The position numbers and the translations under genes are program-made. From Brevibacillus invocatus (lineage in GTDB: Bacteria; Bacillota; Bacilli; Brevibacillales; Brevibacillaceae): a stretch of 64,000 bases of DNA. The DNA lies in assembly GCF_003710915.1 (NCBI RefSeq), contig NZ_RHHR01000010.1, positions 1-64,000 on the forward strand. The letters are read 5' to 3'. Positions within the stretch are counted from its first letter, which is position 1. Each line of letters starts with the position of its first letter. A model generated the notes under the pieces. That model saw only the letters and a program-made list of their open reading frames with translations. It made no database searches and was not told the DNA's origin. Of this stretch, positions 62,731-64,000 are shown piece after piece.

Positions 62731-64000
62731 TCACACGTATTGATTAAACCAGTCTACGGTGTACTGAAGTCTCAAGACGCGCTGTTCCGGGTCGCCGCTG
62801 CGCGACATTTCGTGGTTGGCTCCGGGGAAACGAATGAATGAAACGGGAGCTTTTCCTCGGTGCCGCAGCGTCATATAGAGCTGCTCCGCCTGCTCGATTG
62901 GGCAGCGGTAATCCCGTTCCCCATGCATGATGAGCAGAGGCGTCTCCATGTTGGCTACCAGGCGAAGCGGGGAATGATGCCACATCTTCTCCGGATTCTC
63001 AAAAGGATTGGCCTGTATTTCTTCGGCTGAAAAGTAGTATCCGATATCACTTACGCCATAGAAGCTGATCCAGTTGCAGATGCTTCTATCCGTAACTGCC
63101 GCTTTGAAACGGTTGCCTTGTCCAATGATCCAGTTGGTCATGAATCCCCCGTAACTGCCCCCAGCAACACCGAGACGCGTCTCGTCTACATAGTCAAACT
63201 GGCAGACATAGTCCACGGCGTGCATCAAATCTTTGTAATCATTGCCTCCGTAATCACCGCAGCATGCCTGCACAAAACGTTCCCCATAGCCGTAGCTTCC
63301 ACGAGGATTCGTATAGACGACTACGTAGCCTTGTGCAGCCAAAAGCTGAAATTCATGAAAAAATGTGTGACCATACATCGAGTGAGGACCGCCATGAATT
63401 TGCAAAATGGCAGGATATGTATTTCCCTCTTGGAAGCCCACCGGTTTCAATATCCAGCCTTGAATGTTCCAGCCTTCTGCACCTTCATACCAGATTTCTT
63501 CTGGCGTAGATAATCTGATTTCTTGGAATAGCTCACCATTTACATCCGTCAGACGCTTCTCAGTTTCTGTATTCAGATCGACATGGAACAAGTCTCCTGG
63601 AGTTAGCGAATCGCTGACCGCCATCACCAGGGAGTTTTTCTCATTATCGAATGTAAAACCGTAGACGTTACGTTCTCCACCCACGACCTTTGTCACAGAG
63701 CCATCCAGATGGACCAAGTAAATACCCGAGCTTCCCTTTTCGCTTGCAATCACATACATCCCCTGTCCGTCTGTTGTCCACACAGCTCCCGGGTTGGGAT
63801 GGCCAGGTGAGCGTACATCGCCGATCGTAGCATCACCGACATGCACATCCCAATCAGCTGTCAAGCACTGGACCGTTCCCGCGTCCAGCTCAGCAACCCA
63901 GATTTTTTTCATAGTGGCATAGAGGTGCTGATCCGCTACACTTCCTATGAAAGCTAGTTTTTTCCCGTCTTTTGAAAAAGTCGGCATGGCATATGTACCG
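62731..64000 (-). CDS. S9-family prolyl oligopeptidase/acylaminoacyl-peptidase, C-terminal part
   Basis: The frame runs from the stop at 62731 to the window end without a start, so the gene is cut. The visible 420 residues contain the last blades of the beta-propeller (PGHPNPGAVWTTDGQGMYVI) and the full alpha/beta-hydrolase domain: ILQIHGGPHSMYGHTFFHE, the nucleophile in GVAGGSYGGFMTNW, the aspartate in MHGERDYRCPIEQ and the histidine in FPGANHEMSRSG. It is a cytoplasmic serine peptidase acting on short peptides. Its position upstream of the dpp-peptidase operon fits a peptide-degrading theme, although a terminator and a new promoter separate them. Confidence 0.92.
   Translation of the reverse strand, partial: GTYAMPTFSKDGKKLAFIGSVADQHLYATMKKIWVAELDAGTVQCLTADWDVHVGDATIGDVRSPGHPNPGAVWTTDGQGMYVIASEKGSSGIYLVHLDGSVTKVVGGERNVYGFTFDNEKNSLVMAVSDSLTPGDLFHVDLNTETEKRLTDVNGELFQEIRLSTPEEIWYEGAEGWNIQGWILKPVGFQEGNTYPAILQIHGGPHSMYGHTFFHEFQLLAAQGYVVVYTNPRGSYGYGERFVQACCGDYGGNDYKDLMHAVDYVCQFDYVDETRLGVAGGSYGGFMTNWIIGQGNRFKAAVTDRSICNWISFYGVSDIGYYFSAEEIQANPFENPEKMWHHSPLRLVANMETPLLIMHGERDYRCPIEQAEQLYMTLRHRGKAPVSFIRFPGANHEMSRSGDPEQRVLRLQYTVDWFNQYV

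Overview
The window looks like a chromosomal segment of a Brevibacillus-type member of the Bacillota (Paenibacillaceae). This is inferred from strong AGGAGG ribosome-binding sites, frequent GTG/TTG starts, lipoprotein-anchored ABC binding proteins, intermediate base composition and gene families familiar from Brevibacillus. No rRNA, tRNA, CRISPR array, transposase or integrase was seen. Nearly all genes lie on the minus strand.

Layout. 0-9 kb: a cut-off membrane or exported protein, a perfect 106-bp tandem repeat, serC, a formamidase-type amidase, a nitroreductase, an exported amidohydrolase that seems to start at ATA, a DUF2573-like protein, a HAD nucleotidase and a chemoreceptor, with relics of an M20 peptidase and of an unidentified gene. 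9.4-12.4 kb: a chemoreceptor relic that keeps a sigma-D-type promoter, and a frameshifted deacetylase-like gene. 12.4-21.1 kb: a SWIM/SNF2 helicase, an oppABCD peptide importer without oppF, and a small membrane protein that shares a palindromic control region with oppA. 21.1-31 kb: a nine-gene operon joining a CoxL-type molybdenum hydroxylase (coxG-S-L-M plus xdhC) to the lactamase-like pxpB-pxpC-BCCP-pxpA set, with a divergent cysteine-desulfurase-like gene that lacks the catalytic Cys. 31-40 kb: a decaying catabolic region under a sigma-54 promoter. It holds citryl-CoA lyase-like and acyl-CoA dehydrogenase genes, a deleted enoyl-CoA hydratase, relics of a nitronate monooxygenase, a contractile-injection-type spike and baseplate protein, a sigma-54 activator with its ATPase core missing, an MFS carrier, a thioesterase with a nonsense codon, and an acyl-CoA ligase tail, plus an alcohol dehydrogenase and a short-chain dehydrogenase. 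40-41.8 kb: small plus-strand genes (cysteine hydrolase, CDGSH protein, small membrane protein, truncated hemoglobin). 41.8-52 kb: a propionyl-CoA to succinyl-CoA operon (BCCP, mutA, mutB, meaB, carboxyltransferase, a BCCP-like protein without the biotin lysine, biotin carboxylase) behind two TetR-type palindromes, with the tetR gene upstream. 52-64 kb: a VanY-type carboxypeptidase, MsrA-MsrB, a seven-gene peptide uptake and hydrolysis operon (dppDFBCA plus two M20 peptidases) with cre- and CodY-like sites upstream, and the C-terminal part of an S9 peptidase.

Together the working genes describe a peptide- and organic-acid-scavenging heterotroph: two peptide importers, several peptidases, propionyl-CoA oxidation and a possible N-heterocycle/lactam pathway. 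At least a dozen genes are broken, mostly by clean internal deletions, and they cluster at 31-40 kb. The strongest leads are the Mo-hydroxylase/Pxp operon, the lysine-less BCCP paralogue, and the intact sigma-54 promoter next to its dead activator.
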